A stretch of DNA of 64,000 nucleotides, taken from positions 106,855 through 170,854 of the forward strand of contig JAHBWE010000023.1 of the NCBI GenBank assembly GCA_019637155.1, written 5' to 3'. Under the pieces are notes generated by a model. That model worked only from the letters and a program-made list of their open reading frames with translations. It searched no databases and had not been told where the DNA came from. Each line of letters starts with the position of its first letter. Within the stretch, counting starts at the first letter, position 1. Positions 63,759-64,000 of this stretch are shown piece by piece. Made by a program: the position numbers and the translations under genes. The DNA comes from Labilithrix sp. GTDB taxonomy: Bacteria > Myxococcota_A > Polyangia > Polyangiales > Polyangiaceae.

Positions 63759-64000
63759 CTACTTGTCCATCGGGATGCGCACGTCCTTGAGCTGCTCGGG
63801 GAGCACGTCGACGACCAAGGTCTTCTTTACCCCGTTCGGGGCCGAGAGCTGAAGCGTGTGACGACCCGCGAGGACGGGACGGCTGAAGATGTGTCCGGGC
63901 CCGAGCGGCGTGCCGTTGTCGATGATCTGATCGCACTTCGCCGGCATACAAACGACGGTGAGGCTGCCCATCGCGCCCGGCCTCGGCGCGGGAGCGGCGG
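63759..64000 (-). CDS. PEGA-domain C-terminus of a larger protein, cut by the right edge
   Basis: The frame stays open to the window end. After a Pro/Ala/Arg linker, ~70 residues read as a PEGA domain: GSLTVVCMPAKCDQIIDNG, LGPGHIFSRPVLAGRHTLQLSAPNG and VVDVLPEQLKDVRIPM. In myxobacteria such domains often end membrane-anchored Ser/Thr kinases, so this may be the tail of one; the rest is outside. The ATG at 63971 is internal, not the start. It lies 33 bp before the lipoprotein gene and opens that operon. Confidence 0.65.
   Translation of the reverse strand, partial: AAPAPRPGAMGSLTVVCMPAKCDQIIDNGTPLGPGHIFSRPVLAGRHTLQLSAPNGVKKTLVVDVLPEQLKDVRIPMDK

Overview
The window is about 64 kb of very GC-rich, tightly packed bacterial DNA. 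It is rich in lipoproteins with Asp/Gly/Pro-rich linkers and lipobox signals. It also has one secreted protein with a MYXO-CTERM-like tail (Cys, membrane segment, Arg cluster), a PEGA-type C-terminus and many SUMF1, TPR and HEAT proteins. Together these suggest a myxobacterium (Myxococcota, probably Polyangiales). That assignment is inference; there is no rRNA or other marker. I saw no tRNA, rRNA, insertion sequence, integrase or CRISPR array.

Layout. 1-3.6 kb: end of a membrane-fusion protein and a complete RND efflux permease. 3.6-10.1 kb: small lipoprotein, membrane protein, giant TPR protein, NIF3-family protein and a nucleotidyltransferase. 10.2-15.2 kb (+): metallophosphoesterase, WecG/TagA/CpsF glycosyltransferase, Ig-repeat surface protein and ATP-dependent DNA ligase. 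15.2-19.8 kb (-): unknown protein, stand-alone LigD-type polymerase domain, GH15 glycosidase and SUMF1-fold lipoprotein. The ligase and polymerase domain look like a split LigD for end joining. 19.9-26.4 kb: secreted unknown protein, caspase-like lipoprotein, HEAT lipoprotein and DUF4173 membrane protein. 26.6-37.3 kb: SNF2 helicase, a repeat-filled spacer, lipoproteins (one frameshifted), B12/radical-SAM protein, TolC-type channel and a second caspase-like lipoprotein.

37.3-47.3 kb holds the most interesting locus, a lasso-peptide-type RiPP cluster. It contains a precursor with a canonical leader motif and a core able to form a Gly1-Asp8 ring. Next come a cyclase without a full glutaminase domain, an HPr-kinase-like enzyme and a PqqD-like recognition protein, joined by 4-nt overlaps. 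A lipoprotein, a nucleotidyltransferase, an arginine-methyltransferase-like enzyme, an ABC exporter and a glycosyltransferase follow. A divergent PhyH-type dioxygenase has HxG in place of the usual HxD iron motif. No B2 leader peptidase was found.

47.3-52.4 kb (-): core-metabolism operon gap-pgk-tpiA-secG followed by a GT-C membrane glycosyltransferase. 52.4-54.1 kb: tandem Cys-rich lipoprotein paralogues. 54.2-57.2 kb: outer-membrane-type protein, ECF sigma factor and a membrane protein with a long Ala/Gly/Ser spacer; the 3' end of the last gene is repeated in tandem downstream. 57.3-64 kb (-): a coupled operon of PEGA protein (partial), lipoprotein, RlmD/TrmA-type methyltransferase, tilS, ftsH and a DUF99 gene that probably starts at CTG.
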